Below are positions 49,107-61,109 of a stretch of 64,000 nucleotides of DNA, one piece after another. The notes under the pieces were generated by a model that saw only the letters and a program-made list of their open reading frames with translations, had not been told where the DNA came from and did not search any database. The DNA comes from Gigaspora rosea (Eukaryota > Glomeromycota > Glomeromycetes > Diversisporales > Gigasporaceae). The DNA is taken from contig QKWP01000078.1 in assembly GCA_003550325.1 (NCBI GenBank), positions 475,852 through 539,851 on the forward strand. Reading direction: 5' to 3'. Position 1 is the first letter of the stretch. Each line of letters begins with the position of its first letter. The translations under genes and the position numbers were made by a program.

Positions 49107-49904
49107 TAGGGATGGGTTCGGTCAGCTAGGTCAGCTATCGGTCAGCTATCATCGACTATTGACTACTAGCCGGCTATAGCCAATAAATTACTTGATCAAT
49201 TTCTTAATCAATTTTTCAATTAAGCATATAAACAAATGCCAAATAATTATATTTTTATATGTTATACAGTTATACATATTAGAGTACCCTAGCCATGGCG
49301 AAAAAAAAGTTCGGGCCACATGCTGTAAAAACAGCCAATCAAATTAATCAAAATATTGAAGATCCGATCTACATTTCAAAACAATCTAATTCTGGTCAAA
49401 TTTGTAGATCATTTGGCCTTTTGGAGATAAGTTTACAACTCATCCACAATAGGCCAAACGATTTGCAAATTTGACCAGAATTAGATTATTTTGTCACGTG
49501 ATTTTTGGTCCGAGAGCAGTGTAACATAACACAAGCGCGGGATTCAAATTTGAATAAGAAATCGCCATTCGCGCTCTAACAAAAAAATTCCTTTAGCAAT
49601 TCTACTATATGTTTTGCTAATAACAAGCCCTATAGGAACCCTAGCACTAACTTAAAACAATCTTGAAGTTTGTTGGGTATAGTCACGTGACAGTGAAAAA
49701 GTGACGGCGATCCTGGGGAAGATGAAAGATGCTAGGGTATTTCTTTAAATAATTCTATATAATTTGTATACTTAATGCTGAATTAAGCAATAATAAAAAA
49801 TTTGGTATCGGCTAACCGGTCAGCTAAGCCGTTATAGTCGACTACATCGACTACGGCTATAGCTGATCGGCTAGCCGACTATTAGCTGACCGAACCCATC
49901 CCTA
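49107..49904. mobile_element. hAT-type non-autonomous element (798 bp)
   Basis: Perfect 21-bp inverted ends starting TAGGGATGGGTTCGGTCAGC. A perfect 8-bp duplication GCCCCAGC flanks it (49099-49106 and 49905-49912). GGTCAGCTA and CGGCTA words repeat inside both ends. The interior contains a hairpin: 41-bp arms at 49378-49418 and 49452-49492 around CTAATTCTGGTCAAATTTG with about five mismatches. Confidence 0.9.
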
Positions 49905-49929
49905 GCCCCAGCCTGTTATTTCGTAAAAA

Positions 49930-51400
49930 TACAGTAATTAGTTTTTAATTATTTTTATTTTTTTAATTTGTTTTAACATTATTTTTTATTTTTTTTTGAT
50001 TCATTTTTTATTTTTTTAATTACTTTTTTATTTTTTTTAACTCATTTTTATTTCTTTAAAATATTTTTTTATTTTTTTCTTTGAGTTTAGCAATACTCTT
50101 TTATTAATAACCCAACCCTAAATCCTAATTAAACTATAAAAAAAAATTTAACAAAAAAGGTCCTAAAAATTTTTAAAAATCGTACATAAAATAGATTCAA
50201 ATTTCACCACATCCAATTTCATGATCATCCGTGACAATGATTACTAGTCACAAAATGAATTCGCAGCTAGAATACGAATTCAACAACATGCTAAAGTAAT
50301 TTGTTAATCGGTGAGATAATCCTGAATTTATATGAGAGATACGTTTAGATGGTTCAATTCAGTTAATAGGCATAAATATAATTATGAATTTATTAAAGCT
50401 TGATAATTTATTTTCAAAAGTTATATTTCATTAAGATGCAAAAAAATTAAACAAGCTTATAGATTTCATGAAAATGTTGCATTAGGGTGGTAATCACCTA
50501 ACAGAATCAAATATATGTCTATTTATTTTTGTACAATGATATATTTTTTGATAAAAAATTATTACCATAATTTTTATAATTAAAGAATAATAAAATATGT
50601 CGTTATTTTTCACTTAGAATTAATGGTTTTTTTCCATTTAAAATCTTTCAATCTTAAATATATGCTTAATAACTTAGCGTTTTCAAATTTTACATATCAT
50701 AATAAAGATTTCAATTAAAATGTATACTTCATAATTTATATTTAAACTTTAATATCAATTTGAAATATATTTTTCATTGAAACTTTTAATATAATATACA
50801 AAACTTGAAAACATAAAGTTGTTAAGCATGCAATGAAAATTGAAAGAATTTAAAATTAGAAAAGAAATATTACTATCAAGCGAAAATAATGAAAAATATT
50901 TTATTTTTTTTATTATAAAAATTACGGTTATAATTTTTGATAAAAAAAATCTATCATTATGCGAAAATAAATGGGACTATAAATAAGTTGGATTCTATTA
51001 GGTGGTTGACCACCTCAAAGTCACGTTTAAGAGTATTAAGACGGCGTCAATAGAACTGGACATTATGCTGTAGTTTAAAATTTTTATGCATCTTTTACCA
51101 GTATTCTACTATAGAGTACTACTAGAGTAACTGCTTTCATTTATTTTTTTTATTTTTTATGTTTTTTATTTCATTTCATTTTTTATCTTATTTTATTTTT
51201 TTTTATTTTTGTTTTTTTTTTCGTTCGCCTCTATTAATGTGTGTTTAATAAGATCTTGGTTTATAAAATATTATTAGTGTTCAATAATGTTCTTAGACAT
51301 TGAGTTATTGAGATTTTGCAATAACGCTCTTATTTGTCTATATATTCTATTATAAGAGTGTATCGTTGTCAAGCACCTGCATAAGTTACGTTCTTGATAT
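49930..51400. other. No gene seen
   Basis: T-rich to 50100. 50105-50245 resembles one half of the MITE at 56266 (AACCCTAAATCC, then CCGTGACAAT). The rest is AT-rich without frames. Confidence 0.4.
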
Positions 51401-51429
51401 TTGTTGTGCCACGTTTTAACATTTTTAAT

Positions 51430-51530
51430 TTACAGATAACCAGATAAACCCTATAGATAACTGGATAACACTCGCAGATACCAGATAATCTTACGGATAT
51501 CCGGATAAACCGGATAGCTTACAGATATCA
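51430..51530. repeat. CAGATAACCGGATAA repeats
   Basis: About six drifting units of GATAACCGGATAA/GATATCCGG, like the subterminal array of a transposon whose other end is not evident. Confidence 0.5.
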
Positions 51531-52323
51531 TTAGAACAAGGCAAGGCATTAACGTCAATAGCGTGGCTCAACAGTTGGGTTCGGGAAATCGTATTAAATC
51601 CGGCAAGTTTAGAGTTTTAATATTTAATGAGATGAAATAATCAAATAAATTAATTATTTAACGTATATTTTATAAAAATTATGGTATAAATTAATATATA
51701 ATAAAGTATATGACATATTGCGTATGGGATATAATAGATACATATTGTAACGGTTGATTGGGGGAGCGGGTAAAACAGTATAGACAATAATGCCAATTTA
51801 CACTCCAACCGATTACGGGTGATCAATAAAGATTAAATGAACTGGCTCACAGCGATAGATTTAAGACGCTGATGCCAGTGATGCCAATATGGGTGTGGTT
51901 GATTGATTTAATTAAAGGATAGATTAATTTGATTATATCAGGTGAATCAGGGTAATTCGACACGATGTTCAAAAGTTTAACTGGAGTCACGTGAACAATT
52001 TAATGGAATTAGCTAGGGATGCCGCGGATCTGCGATAGCATAATTCAGATTTTACCTCAGAAGCATATGCGACAGCTATGCATATCAAGATGAATTTCGC
52101 ATAATTAATAAAGCATAATCTGCGCATAAAATGGCCAGAGTTAAAGATCGAGTAATAGGGTTTATCAATTTCCCCATCAGTTCCTATTGGACGCAGCATT
52201 TGATTGTACGAAACATAAATTTCATAAATTATCATATTTGAAATTTCAAATAACGGTAGAATGTTAAGTAATAAAACATATCGTTAAAGTAGCATAAAAA
52301 TTTAATAAGAAACATATATTAGA
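51531..52323. other. No gene; GCATAATTC-rich from 52035
   Basis: GCATAATTCGCATAA words occur at 52035-52130 and again at 52790-52850, which may be subterminal repeats of an element around the family C copy. No matching ends were found. Confidence 0.4.
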
Positions 52324-52606
52324 ACACAAAGTTAATTTTTCGTTTTGCATAACATGGTGTTCCAAAATTCAGTTGGCTGGTCGGATTTATTTTTTTTTTA
52401 ATCTACTGTAAATTAATATGCTCATGTTCACACCCAGAAAATTTAGAATATTTTTCTGTTCTATCGGGTAATTTCAGAAAATTAAGGTCACCATCGGGTG
52501 ACACCGGAGAAAAAATTAAATAGCAAAAATGGAATAATTGGCATGATTGAAATTTAAAAAAAAGGTCGGCGGGTTATGCAAAACGAAAAATTAACTTTGC
52601 GTGGCC
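52324..52606 (+). mobile_element. MITE family C, copy 2
   Basis: Inverted ends of about 30 bp: CAAAGTTAATTTTTCGTTTT at 52327 and its complement at 52577-52600. It holds the GACACCGG, TTGGCATGATT and GGGTTATGCAAAACG blocks; the last is the unoccupied form of the Tourist insertion site at 57951. Confidence 0.75.
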
Positions 52607-52859
52607 GTATACTAAAATTTTGCAGGGAATTTTTTTGTTTGGCGCAAAAGACAGTTTTGTAAACACGACTCTTTTCGTAATTTTATATTACACAGATTTT
52701 ATGGTTTTTATTGCTGATGGGGGTTCAGTACTTACAATAACGATAACGATAAAACTTTATAATGATAAATTTCGCATATTTCTATCTGATCCGCATAATC
52801 TGTAGCATAATTTAAAAAAATTTATCGCATAATTCGCATAATTCGAAGTGTAAAGCAGG

Positions 52860-53749
52860 CAGTATTTGGGTTTGTCGCAGCAGAAAATTAGGATCCCTAG
52901 TCCGGGAGCTACGCAGGTTAAGCTAAGACGGTATCACGTGATACAATACCACGTGATCTGCAGGATCACTAATAAAAGAAATCGTGACTCACCTCAATGT
53001 TACACGACAGCAGCATTCACCAATTGGCATGCCGTCACAGGGTCACGGCTTAAACCGTCACACAAACAAGCCACCTAAAAATCACGCCATAAATACCAAT
53101 ACAAACTCTGTCTTATTCGCCCCACCCATCACACCCTTTGTTGAGTGGATCGGCCAATCAAGATCATGAGTTTTGTTTACGCAGATAAATAAAAATAAAA
53201 AAAATAAAAAATAAACAGCATTCCTTGTTATTAATTTTTACATCAAATTAATGAGGTAGTGATCAAATTTTCTCTTTATCCTTTAAAATAAAATTGTACT
53301 GATTCTTTTAATTTCGATTTAATTGGCTTTGCAGTAAATAATTGTCCTTAATCGTATCGATTATTATGAAGAAAAGCTAATCCTGAAAACAAGAAGAAAT
53401 TTATTGGAATTTGTAAGTATTTGTTAATGTTTGATTGTTTTCGATTTTTCATAGCTTCCAAAGTGATTATTTACTATATCCCTATAAATTTCTTTTTTTC
53501 ACATGTGTTAAAAAATGTTTTAGTTATTTAAACTAAACTATAATTTATTTCTTTACACGTTTTTAGGTTTAGCATTAAACATATATTATTAGATACAACC
53601 CTCTCTTTGTCCGACAATCTTCTTTTTTCTGACCAGCTTTACTTTACCAACAACTTTCTCTTTTCTGGCAACTTTTCTTGTTCTAACAATCTCATTTTAT
53701 GAAATGTTCTGATTTCTGATTCACTACTTCTACTCCTACAATTAAAACG
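52860..53749. other. Upstream of the 53.7-kb gene
   Basis: Short frames at 52866-53169 are not convincing. TCACGTGATAC and CCACGTGATC lie side by side at 52935-52960. The 100 bases before the start are pyrimidine-rich with TTCT words, as fungal leaders often are. Confidence 0.35.
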
Positions 53750-55549
53750 ATGAATAAAGAAAATATTGCCGAAGAGTAAGTAATGTTTTTATCAAAATTT
53801 TAAACGTTTAATTCAAAATTTATCTTATATGTAGATATAATTTTAAATATTTCGAATCAAGCAAATATTGGACATTAATCGGCTATCTTACATTTTGCAA
53901 GAAACATAATATTCTACGGGATAAACAAACTGAGCACCGCAGATATGAAGAAGATCTTGAACATATTGTTGATAATGTTCCTGCAAAAAAAGAACAGGCA
54001 TTAGAAGCAAAAAATGTAAGTAATCAAAAATGCAGTTCAAGTCTTTATAAATATAGCATTTAAATACAAAAATTTTTTATTTGATGTTTAGGCATTAAGT
54101 TGTTTCAGAAAGCTGCGAAAACAACAAATTAACAATTTCTGGAAAAGGTAAGAATTTAAATGCCTATTATTTTATGATATTATACTATGGTAAATTTAAA
54201 ATATTACATACTGTATTAAATGAAATTTTAATAACTTAGTCGAGATAACAAACATCAAGCTTCCGTAAAGCAAATATTTTCAGATCATGAAAATATAGAG
54301 AACATTCAAGCATTCGGAAGCAATATTGCTCAAAATAATAATGGCAAATTAGAATTAAGTAGCCAGACTCTTTCAAAACATGTAAGTCTACAAATCTGTA
54401 ATATTTTTTATACAATAATTTAATACTAATTTATTTATTACATAAATTTATAAATTATAGCCCTTCCCTTCGTACAAGAAATTTTCCCAAATGGAAAATT
54501 TATTTTGGCTGAATATAGAACGAATAGGCGAGTTGCCTAAAATGAAACTGGGTAAGTATTATATATAAGTAACTATATTTTATTTTTATTATTTTTATTT
54601 TAATAACAGTATAGTTTTAAATAATTTTATAGATTTAATTGAAGATATTACACAGTTTGAAAATGATATAAATTCAACTGTAGAGCACATAAAGGTATAA
54701 TATAGTTTCATATACATTACATATTATGAATTATTTGTGATTTACCATATTTTTTAGAATAGTGCGCAGGGGTGTTATATCGAACTTTGGCTTGAATTAA
54801 GTTTAATTTGGAACAAAATTCGAAATACACACCCCTGCGCATTATTTATATAAGTCTTTTTGCATATAAGTCATATATATAATAAGAATAAATGACAAAA
54901 TTCTAACCTATCATTTTTAAAGAAACTCTTGAAAGCATACGACACTATTGAAAATTATACCAATGAAGAGGAAAAGTCTGAGTTTATAGGTGCAATTTTG
55001 CTTGGTGTCATCTCGACATTTGAAGTGGAGGCAATATCAAAATGCGCAGAGAATATACTTTATCCGGCATTAATAGTAAAGGTCATCTAGACTTTACTAT
55101 TAAGCAAGGGAAGATATTCTCTGCATAATAGAAGCAAAGGCGCAGAATATTGAACATGGGTTTGTTCAAAACTTTTTCAATTGCAGGCTGCCTGCCAGGT
55201 AAGATATATTATTTATTATATGCTTTAACTTGGCTATCAGTATTGCTTAATATTTTATATTTATTTATAAAATAAGAAGAGAAAGCGTAATGAACCTGAA
55301 TATGTCTACGGAGTAGTTACTACTGGTGAAAAATGGGGTTTCACCATAGTGACTACTGGCAATCAAATAGGTGCCATTAACAAACCTATCATGATCCATT
55401 TAAGCAATTCAAACATTGAAAACGATATGTTAAAAAAGGATATTGTATCTTTGTTTTTGGTTCTTAGAACTACAATTCTAGACAAAATAACAAGTGTTAA
55501 ACAACCAAAAACAAAGATCCAACGGATTAACAGAATCTTGAACTCTTAA
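53750..55549 (+). pseudogene. Unfamiliar 8-exon gene, nuclease-like C-terminus, damaged
   Basis: Seven exons join in frame with clean GTAAGT-type donors: 53750-53775, 53835-54015, 54092-54147, 54240-54381, 54461-54551, 54633-54694 and 54923 on. They give a basic, charged protein starting MNKENIAEEYNFKYFESS with no domain I recognise. Exon 7 then hits a stop (55088-55090). Shifting frames restores GHLDFTIKQGKIFSA, then IEAKAQNIEHGFVQN, then exon 8 (55277-55549) with KKRKRNEPEYVYGVVTTGEK. The order D...E-x-K...Q resembles a PD-(D/E)XK nuclease fold, seen in Crinkler-like proteins of these fungi; this is inference only. About three base-level lesions lie between 55065 and 55185, where a hairpin of about 33-bp arms also sits. 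It could be a working gene if introns there were misread. Confidence 0.55.
54757..54848. mobile_element. Small hairpin MITE in an intron
   Basis: AATAGTGCGCAGGGGTGT pairs with ACACCCCTGCGCATTATT across about 50 bp. It lies in the intron between exons 6 and 7 of the 53.75-kb gene. Confidence 0.7.
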
Positions 55550-56265
55550 AGTTACATTTAATGTGTTTATATCAAGAAATCATTAGAATTATTGTAATTT
55601 TATCATGAATGCTATTAAAAATTATTTATTGCTCAGGTAATCATAATATGTAGTCAGTTAGTTTGCATTAGATTATCGTAATTTGCATAAAATATCCTGC
55701 TACCGAATTTGCTATTTCGGTGAGATGCAATATAAAGGCTTTTTCAGCGGTACCAGCTTTTTTTAGCAGTACGCATTGTATAAATAAATTTGAGGGTGTA
55801 CTATAACACTTGCTGATATAGTAGTGTAGAAGATTCCTCATTTAGTTAGCTGATACGATATTGGGTAAAATAATAAATGCTTAAAGAACAATAGAATTTC
55901 AAAATAATTTTCGATATGTATAAATTTGTATATGCAAGTAATTTTGTTAAGCTTAATAATAACGATAGGAAATGCAAATGGTTTAAATTAATATATAAAA
56001 TTTTTATAGAATTCTTGATTTAGATATGAATATGTTTAGAAGTAAACTGTGTATATTAGTCAAACAAAAATTTTTGTAAATATTTTTCACAAATTAATAC
56101 TCTAGGATTTATCATTTGTTTGCCATCCTCATTTCAAAATAAACTCATCAATTTATATGCATTGGAAAGCTTGATTTCATTGAAATTTTTTGCATACAAT
56201 TGTTTAATATGCAGTTTTTAATATGATCGTATAGGAATTTTTAACAGTGATTGAACTTATTAATT
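55550..56265. other. No gene seen
   Basis: AT-rich 3' flank. Confidence 0.4.
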
Positions 56266-56464
56266 ATTGTCACGGCTAATGCTGAAGTTTTGGGGTCTCG
56301 ATTTGAAACTATAAGCCCTGCTAAAATCCACATATACTCAATAAATATGAAATACACCCAAATCCTACCCTAACCCTATAAGACAAAAACGAAAAAAACA
56401 TCTAAAAAAAATTTTTAAATTTTATATCAAAATAGATCAAAACTTCAGCATCAGCCGTGACAAT
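56266..56464. mobile_element. TIR element, 27-bp ends ATTGTCACGGCT
   Basis: ATTGTCACGGCT.ATGCTGAAG at the left and its complement at 56438-56464 differ at one of 27 positions. The interior holds CCTACCCTAACCCTATAAG. Confidence 0.85.
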
Positions 56465-57630
56465 TATAACTATATATTTACTATTAATTAGTTATTAATG
56501 TTTTTATTATTAACTAAAAATACGAAGGTCTTTGCTACTGGTTCATAATAAATAAAGAATCTATTTTATAATTGAGTATAAATTAATATATAAAATATAT
56601 ATTCAAATTTAATTTTATGGTTTTTTGTTTTGAACTATATTGTTATAATTGTTATTTTAAAGTATCTCAGTTCTTTGATTTGGATTTAAAAATTTTATAG
56701 TTGTTATAGTCGTTATATTTTTTCTTTAAATGCGTTATTATTATACATATCTAAATTTATAATTATTTGGAAATTTTATCATTTATTAAGTACTTACTAC
56801 CTTATTTAATATTGGCTAAACTAAATAAGGTATCTTCTACTTTACTACTGTATATCGGGAAGGTGTTATAGTGCATCCTTCCAAATTTATTTATCCAACT
56901 GAAAAAAGCCATAGTTGAATCTGTTTGTTCTACTGACCAATTAACATAATCAAATCTGTAATGTCTTAGATAATATTTTGTTACACTCACAAATCAAATA
57001 GTTCTAATGTGACCTGAATTGTTATATAATCAATAAGGTTTAAATAAATTGTTACTGCTACATCTAGCCAATCAAATAATTATGCTAATAACTTATAATG
57101 ATGTGAATAATATTAAGTTCGAATTTATAATAATGTAATAAAGCAAACTTTTAAATTATTATTATAGATGTATTGTTTATCACATAATTTCAAGAACATT
57201 CATGTCTGTGAATATCTAATGATATAATATAAGTGTTAATAGAAAAAGTACTATAATAATAACTTGTAATTATGCAAATAATATTAAGTTCAAATTTCTA
57301 ATACTAACTTTTAATATTATTATAGTCACATAATCCCGTGGACATCAATGTCCGCATATATATAATGATATAATATTAAGTGTCAGTAATAAAGCTACTA
57401 TGCTAATAACTTCGAATAATGTGAATGAAATTAAGTTTAAATTTATAATGTGGATCTTTGAATTGAAAATGACCTTACGAGACTATGTAGATTTTATAAA
57501 TAAATATTAAAAATTTCTAGCAATTCATTTAAATAAACTATTTTTTTTTATTTTTTAAAGTACAAATTAAAAAAAAAGTATATTTGAATTGGATTACTGG
57601 ATGGCTAGAAATATTAATTTTTAATTATAA

Positions 57631-58216
57631 AACCATGCAAAGTTAATTATTCGTTTGCATTACATGGAATCTGAAGACTTGGGTCGGTCAGCCAGATTTC
57701 TTTCTTTTTTTTTTTTTAATAGAATAATGTTCACATCTAAGATTATGCAAGGTTAATTTTTTCATTTTACACAACAAGGAATCAAAAAATTAGGTCAGCA
57801 GTTATCAGTCCTATTGAACAATTACGGAAATTAAGGACTCTTTCGGATGACACCGGATGAGAATAGCAGAAAACATAAATGTCAAAAATCAAACAATTGG
57901 CACAATTGGGATTTAAAAAAAAAAAAGAAAGAAAGAAATTGAAAAATGGGTTAGGCCAGACCAAGTTGATTATGTGTTTTCATTACCCCCTCGCCCCTCC
58001 AGGAGAGGGGGAGGGGTGGTTTACATAGTAAAATTTTTAAAAAAAATTTCTGAATTGTTCCGTGACTGTATAAAACTTTTCCGAAATATCCCGTAGCCCT
58101 ATGTATATTTATCCAAATTTTTTACTATGAGTGAGGGGGAACTCTGGATTGGTAATATAAAACACATAATCAACTTGGTCTGGCCTTAGCAAAAGAAAAA
58201 TCAACTTTGTATGGCC
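57631..58216 (+). mobile_element. MITE family C, copy 1 (host of nested MITE)
   Basis: Left end CCATGCAAAGTTAATTATTC, right end GAAAAATCAACTTTGTATGG. A second internal end-like motif lies at about 57730. It carries the GACACCGGATGAGAATAGC and CAATTGGCACAATTGGGAT blocks and is interrupted by the Tourist-like MITE at 57954. Confidence 0.75.
57954..58185. mobile_element. Tourist-like MITE family A, copy 2 (nested)
   Basis: Ends GGCCAGACCAAGTTGATTAT and its complement, with TTA duplicated (57951-57953 and 58186-58188). The interior matches copies 1 and 3. Confidence 0.85.
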
Positions 58217-58913
58217 TAAAATCTGCATAGTGTACTATAAGGTCACTTTCAAGGCAATAAATACTAACATTTATCTAACTTTTAACCTATTATTACATAT
58301 AGAAGTATTGCTTAACTCATGATCTTGCGGACATCCATGTCCGCGAATATCTAATGATTTAATATAGATGTATTGTTTATTTCATAATCTTGCTGACATC
58401 CATGTTCGCGAATATCTAAGATTTAATGTAGATGTATTGCTTATCTTATAATCTTGCGGACATCTATGTCCGCAAATATCTAATGATTTAATATAGATGT
58501 ATTGTTTATCTTATAATCTTACAATCGTGTCAGGCTTTAATTTAGTTGGATAATGTAAGCGTTATTCAAAGCTTTATACATCTGTTTAGCGCGGTACTTT
58601 ATATTCCTGTATCAATTTAGTTGATAGGATAAAATAAATAAATAAAATAAAATAAAATTATTTTTAAAAAATTTGATTTTAAGAGAAATTTTTTATTTAG
58701 ACTTTGGTATATGATTAGCAGTTTTAATAATTGTATTGTATTGAATTTTTCTAATTTATTCGATTTATTTAATTGGTTATTAATAATGGTCGACACCTTA
58801 TTGTTACAAAAGGTGCAATCGATCGCTATTATCCATTTTGGGTTGTGAACGTTGTGAAGTTCCCGGGTACCCGGCCAATATTATTTTATTATTTTTATTT
58901 CATACTTATCATT

Positions 58914-60249
58914 ATTACGTGGGTGGGATGAAAAGTTTTGTCAGTAGATCAATATCTTGATCATTTTTAAATATACAGTTTTAAATTTTATATATATTTA
59001 TAATGAATTTATAAAAAAAATTTTAATTAATTTTAATTAGATAGTTGTTGAAAAAATTGGTTTTTAAATTTATTAATTTAACCAATTGAAATTTATTATT
59101 ATAAAAATTTAAATTAAGTCATTTATATTAAAAATTTTTATATAATAAAAAAAATTATATAACAAAATAATGAACTATATTTATATAATTAAAATTTATA
59201 TAAATAAATTTTATTTATAATTATTTTAAGTAATTTTATTATAAATTAAATATTTTATTATATATTGTAATTAATTTACTAAATTTAGTAATAAAATTTA
59301 TCTATATAACAATTTTTAATTTTTGGTTGTTTTAAATAAATTTAATAATTTTATTTGAAAATAGAATAGTTATAAATAAAAATTATTGCAAAATTATTAT
59401 TATTATTATAAAATTTATAAAAATATTAAAAAATAAAAAAACTATAGCTTTGCAAAATCTAATTAAACACAGAAAAATTTTAAATTGTAAATTTTTTAAA
59501 TTTTAATATGTTAATTTAAAAATAAATTATATATTTAAAAACTACATAACTGATTTTAGTATTAGCTAAATTTTTAGAAAAATTAATTAAATTTTTAAAT
59601 TTATTTATATATACTTAAGATAAAGTTTAATTAATTTTTATATAAAAAAATTTGCAATATTTTTTATATAATAAATTAAAGGATTAATTAATTTGTAACC
59701 GCGGTTACTGTAACCCATCCCAACAAGCCAATCAAATTCTAAGATCAGGTGTAATGTTAACAAGCCAATCAAATTCTAAGATCAGGTGTAACGTTACACA
59801 TTTGAAAAAGTCAAAACAAACGTTTGTTTTGCCAAAAATTGCTTCTAAATCAAAATTTCACATATGAAACTACCTTTCAGTTTCTAACAAAAAAAATTCC
59901 TTGCTAAATTTTAATGTAACTAAAGCCCTCTCTAACCCAAAGCCTTACACCAAGCCTCACTCTAACCCTAACCTTAATCGCACAGTAGAAAATTTGGTTT
60001 GATAGTCAAGTTACACCTGATCTTAGTATTTAGGTTATAAAATTTATTCTGTAATCTACGGTTACAAATCAATTAATTCTAAATTAAAAATCAATATTTT
60101 AAAAACTATCTAATTAAAATACTTAATTTTTTTTACATATTTATTATAACCACTATATTTATATATATAAAGGCTAAAACTGTATCTTTAAAATTGATCA
60201 AGATATTAATCTACTGACAAGACTTTTCATCCAACCTACGTATTATTCG
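58914..60249. mobile_element. Foldback element, arms about 170 bp
   Basis: Arms 58914-59085 and 60079-60249 are near reverse complements, with blocks GGATGAAAAGT.TTGTCAGT, AATATCTTGATCA and TTTTAATTAGATAGTT. Between them lies AT-rich filler and a nested TIR element. Confidence 0.75.
59692..60070. mobile_element. TIR element, ends ATTTGTAACCG
   Basis: Ends ATTTGTAACCGCGGTTAC and ATTTGTAACCGTAGATTAC (from the right). Inside the left end a 37-bp block holding CCAATCAAATTC and GATCAGGTGTAA is exactly duplicated but for one base (59722-59758 and 59759-59795). CTCTAACCCTAACC lies in the right half. Confidence 0.75.
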
Positions 60250-60285
60250 AAGATTCCCTTTCAATTATTAGTATACCCGTAGAAT

Positions 60286-60707
60286 TGTAAGACCTAAAAA
60301 TAGAATCGAGCCTTACCTTACTTGTAGTCACACTTTCTGCACTTTTTGTACCATACTTTCTGAACTGCACTTTATGTACTTTTTGACTGAACTTTCTATT
60401 TCATTTGAGCCTTCCGAACTTTTTACCTTTCTGTATTATCGTACCAAACCTTTTGCTTTTACTGGATTTTATGCACTTTTCGAACTTGGCCATTATCTAT
60501 CTTTATAAATCAAGCCAGTTCAAATTATGTTGTAATTAAGTAGCCGAAAAGTATAAAAGCGTTACCTCTGTCCCTTCAATAAAGAACAACTCAGTAAGAG
60601 TTAAACTTGGTTGAGTAATAACCTTCAAAGTCGTAAGCTCTAAGTGGTTATCCCTTTATCCAAACATTATTCGTTCATAATAAGTCGATACTTAAATTTA
60701 CCTTAAC
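60286..60707 (+). mobile_element. Candidate solo LTR
   Basis: Starts TGTAAGACC, ends CCTTAACA, and has TATAAAAG near 60551 with CAATAAAG about 30 bases downstream, a promoter and poly(A) layout typical of LTRs. No matching target duplication was found at these ends. Confidence 0.4.
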
Positions 60708-60785
60708 ACCCTATAATAAAATACTCATTCCGTATAAATTCGGCATATTTCTGTTCCCGTGACTATCGAGAGAATAGAAGAGTAA

Positions 60786-61050
60786 AGCGAGACCAACAGG
60801 ATACTGTGTTTTACATTACCCTCCTCTCCCCTCCGGAGGAGGGGGTGGGTGGTTCACATAGTAAAATTTAAAAATTTTTTTTCAAAAAAAAGTTTTTCCG
60901 AATTGTTCCATGACTGATAAAATTTTCCTAAAATTTTCAGAAATTTCCCGTAACCCTATGTATATTTATCTAAATTTTTTTTACTATGAGGGAGAGGGGA
61001 GGACTCTGAGAGGGGAGGTAATGTAAAACACAGATCCAGTTGGTCTCGCC
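60786..61050. mobile_element. Tourist-like MITE family A, copy 3
   Basis: Inverted ends AGCGAGACCAAC and GGCGAGACCAAC (from the right) with TAA on both sides (60783-60785 and 61051-61053). Interior as in copies 1 and 2. Confidence 0.85.
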
Positions 61051-61109
61051 TAAAAGAGAATTAGTCTTAATCAATCTCATTGATTAAAATATTGATTATA
61101 CCATATATC

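Larger units (their letters stand above)
48243..49926. mobile_element. Element with GCATTATTT subterminal repeats
   Basis: Left end CACGAAATAATGCACCCTGG; right end read inward TACGAAATAACAGGCTGGGG. GCGCATTATTT words repeat inside both ends. Copies of family D (48818-48975) and a hAT element (49107-49904) lie inside it. Confidence 0.5.
57050..58530. repeat. Interrupted tandem array with GGACAT..ATGTCC core
   Basis: Units of about 160-175 bp at 57078-57450 and of about 66 bp at 58320-58520 share ATAATCTTGCGGACATC, ATGTCCGCGAATATC and TAATGATATAATAT. The palindrome GCGGACAT.ATGTCCGC is kept in most units. The array is split by a family C MITE at 57631. Confidence 0.7.

Noticed and set aside
52890..52960. 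5S rRNA- or SINE-like string (CAGGTTAAGCTAAG...)
   Set aside because: Only a short resemblance; no internal control region order or terminator could be fitted.
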